From Streptomyces jeddahensis (lineage in GTDB: Bacteria > Actinomycetota > Actinomycetes > Streptomycetales > Streptomycetaceae): a stretch of 64,000 bases of DNA. The translations under genes and the position numbers were made by a program. Shown piece after piece: positions 62,176 to 64,000 of the stretch (its first letter is position 1; each line of letters starts with the position of its first letter). Under the pieces are notes generated by a model, which saw nothing but the letters and a program-made list of their open reading frames with translations, ran no database searches and was not told the origin of the DNA. The stretch spans positions 1 to 64,000 of the forward strand of contig NZ_LOHS01000048.1 of assembly GCF_001642995.1 (NCBI RefSeq), in the 5' to 3' direction.

Positions 62176-64000
62176 TCAGTCGTTGTTGCCCGGCGTCGGC
62201 GTCGTCTTCTGAATCTGCAGCAGGAACTCGGCGTTCGACTTCGTCTGCTTCATCTTGTCGAGGAGCAGCTCGATCGCCTGCTGCTGGTCGAGCGCGTGCA
62301 GCACCCGGCGCAGCTTCCAGACGATGTTGAGCTCCTCGCCGCTCATCAGGATCTCTTCCTTGCGCGTACCGGACGCGTCGACGTCGACGGCCGGGAAGAT
62401 CCGCTTGTCGGCGAGCTTCCGGTCGAGCTTGAGCTCCATGTTGCCGGTGCCCTTGAACTCCTCGAAGATCACCTCGTCCATGCGCGAGCCGGTGTCGACC
62501 AGCGCGGTGGCCAGGATGGTCAGCGAGCCGCCGTCCTCGATGTTCCGCGCGGCACCGAAGAAGCGCTTCGGCGGGTACAGCGCGGTCGAGTCGACACCAC
62601 CGGACAGGATGCGACCGGAGGCGGGCGCCGCGAGGTTGTACGCACGGCCCAGACGCGTGATCGAGTCGAGCAGGACGACGACGTCGTGCCCCAGCTCCAC
62701 CAGGCGCTTGGCGCGCTCGATGGCGAGCTCGGCGACCGTGGTGTGGTCCTCGGCCGGGCGGTCGAAGGTCGAGGAGATGACCTCGCCCTTGACCGACCGC
62801 TGCATGTCGGTGACCTCTTCCGGACGCTCGTCGACGAGGACGACCATCAGGTGGCACTCGGGGTTGTTGTGCGTGATCGCGTTGGCGATCGCCTGCATGA
62901 TCATGGTCTTGCCGGCCTTCGGCGGCGAGACGATCAGACCACGCTGGCCCTTGCCGATCGGCGCGACGAGGTCGACGATCCGAGTGGTCAGCACGCCCGG
63001 GTCGGTCTCCAGACGGAGCCGGTCCTGCGGGTACAGCGGGGTCAGCTTGTTGAACTCGGGGCGGCCGCGGCCCAGTTCGGGCGCCATGCCGTTGACCGAG
63101 TCGAGGCGGACCAGCGCGTTGAACTTCTCGCGGCGCTCACCCTCCTTCGGCTGGCGCACCGCACCGGTGATGTGGTCGCCCTTGCGCAGGCCGTTCTTGC
63201 GGACCTGGGCCAGCGAGACGTACACGTCGTTCGGGCCCGGCAGGTAGCCGGACGTCCGGATGAACGCGTAGTTGTCGAGGATGTCCAGGATGCCCGCGAC
63301 GGGGATCAGGACGTCGTCCTCGGCGATCTGCGGCTCCTGGACGTCGTCGCGGCCGCGACGGCCACGGCGGTCGCGGTAGCGCCCGCGACGGCCCCGGCGC
63401 CCGCCTTCGAAGTCATCGTCGTCCTGCTGCTGCTGCTGCCGGTCGCGGTCCTGCCGGCCGCCGCCCTGCTGCTGGCGCTGCTGGCCACCGCCCGCCTGCT
63501 GGTCGTCGCCCTTGCCCCGGCGGTCGCGGTCCCGGTCCCGGCCGCGGCCACGGTCGCGGTCACGGCGGTCACGGCGGCCCTCCGCGCCGCCGTCCGCGGA
63601 CCCGTCGCCCTGGCCGTCACCCTTGGCGGCGCCGGCCTCGGTCTTGGGCTCGGCAACCGCGACGGCGGCCTGGGCCTCGGGTGCCCCGGCCTCGGCGGTG
63701 GCACGACGCCGGCGGCGCTCCCCAGCGGGGGCGTCGTCGCTGGCGGGCTGGCCCGGGATCTCGATCTGCTGCTGGGCCACGGCCTTGGCGGCGGCCTTGT
63801 CGCCCTCCGCCTTCTCGGCCTTGTCCCCGGCTGCGGCGTCCTCGCCCGTACGCGCCTTCGAGGTGGCGCGGCGCTTCGGCTTGGTCTCGGCCGTGGCAGC
63901 GGCGCTCTTCTCGGAGGCGCCCGAAGCGGCCTGGGAGCCACCGCCGGCCTGCGCCTCCTTGATGACCTCGATCAGCTGGCTCTTGCGCATACGCGCGGTG
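62176..64000 (-). CDS. rho: Transcription termination factor Rho (5' end outside window)
   Basis: At least 607 aa; the frame stays open to the window edge (TAR before [14 protein letters not shown]), so the true start is beyond it. A very long basic, disordered insert ([21 protein letters not shown], Gln/Arg/Gly-rich) follows, as in other actinobacterial Rho. RNA-binding cold-shock domain, then Walker [16 protein letters not shown], Walker [21 protein letters not shown] and the Q/R loops. ATP-driven RNA helicase that ends transcription. Internal Met at 63990 is not the start. Confidence 0.96.
   Translation of the reverse strand, partial: TARMRKSQLIEVIKEAQAGGGSQAASGASEKSAAATAETKPKRRATSKARTGEDAAAGDKAEKAEGDKAAAKAVAQQQIEIPGQPASDDAPAGERRRRRATAEAGAPEAQAAVAVAEPKTEAGAAKGDGQGDGSADGGAEGRRDRRDRDRGRGRDRDRDRRGKGDDQQAGGGQQRQQQGGGRQDRDRQQQQQDDDDFEGGRRGRRGRYRDRRGRRGRDDVQEPQIAEDDVLIPVAGILDILDNYAFIRTSGYLPGPNDVYVSLAQVRKNGLRKGDHITGAVRQPKEGERREKFNALVRLDSVNGMAPELGRGRPEFNKLTPLYPQDRLRLETDPGVLTTRIVDLVAPIGKGQRGLIVSPPKAGKTMIMQAIANAITHNNPECHLMVVLVDERPEEVTDMQRSVKGEVISSTFDRPAEDHTTVAELAIERAKRLVELGHDVVVLLDSITRLGRAYNLAAPASGRILSGGVDSTALYPPKRFFGAARNIEDGGSLTILATALVDTGSRMDEVIFEEFKGTGNMELKLDRKLADKRIFPAVDVDASGTRKEEILMSGEELNIVWKLRRVLHALDQQQAIELLLDKMKQTKSNAEFLLQIQKTTPTPGNND

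Noticed and set aside
63306..63941. Arg/Pro/Ala-rich frame overlapping rho
   Set aside because: Shifted-frame reading of the disordered Rho insert.

Overview
This window is a stretch of Streptomyces chromosome. Support comes from the very high GC content with GC-rich third codon positions, frequent GTG and TTG starts, leaderless TAnnnT promoters, and Streptomyces-type genes in order: the polar-growth coiled-coil proteins Scy and FilP, mismatch endonuclease NucS, a GH18 chitinase behind a DasR-like site, atpIBEFHAGDC, and the glyA/ptp/sua5/prmC/prfA/rpmE/LCP/rho run. This order matches what is known of the region around the atp operon in S. coelicolor, so most of the window is core genome.

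Layout. 0-5.3 kb (mostly minus): a coenzyme-B12 mutase with isobutyryl-CoA mutase signature residues, a DUF3817 protein, a MarR regulator, and a three-gene SRPBCC/DUF4166/TetR operon behind two identical operators. 5.4-8.9 kb: a thiamine-binding-type protein, a second DUF3817 protein, three overlapping AIM24 genes and a second MarR gene. 9-12 kb: an OmpR-type two-component system divergent from an exported PepSY protein, with three CTTCAG direct repeats at 11-bp spacing between them. 12.4-15.2 kb: meaB, thiolase and methylmalonyl-CoA epimerase. 15.5-20.6 kb: scy and filP. 21-25 kb: two tandem ABC-2 exporters. 25-32.5 kb: zinc-motif protein, LLM oxidoreductase, SCO5389-family gene, nucS, a large membrane-anchored ATPase, a STAS protein and 3-hydroxybutyryl-CoA dehydrogenase.

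32.6-38.1 kb looks like an accessory island. It holds an IscB RNA-guided nuclease with every catalytic residue present. Upstream is a strongly structured omega-RNA-like segment that is also open in the iscB frame, followed by a frameshifted serine recombinase, an ArsR/MFS pair and a GrpB gene. 38.1-43.3 kb: PduO-type adenosyltransferase, a membrane protein, a NarL-type two-component pair, the chitinase and a DUF2550 gene. 43.4-51.4 kb: the F1Fo ATP synthase operon on the minus strand. 51.6-64 kb (all minus): WecA-like transferase, SHMT paralogue, a phosphatase-fold protein lacking its nucleophile, Sua5, PrmC, RF1, L31, LCP protein, a secreted trypsin/FG-GAP protein, and rho (5' end beyond the window).

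How they work together. IcmA, MeaB, epimerase, adenosyltransferase, thiolase and 3-hydroxyacyl-CoA dehydrogenase together make a B12-dependent acyl-CoA module. PrmC modifies the RF1 encoded beside it. The main non-genic signal is a family of modular palindromic intergenic repeats. It includes a 225-245 bp element present at 12.0 and 20.6 kb, 52-bp palindromes at 8.9, 12.0 and 20.8 kb, and loop-swapped or tandemly amplified versions at 1 bp and 54.7-55.0 kb.
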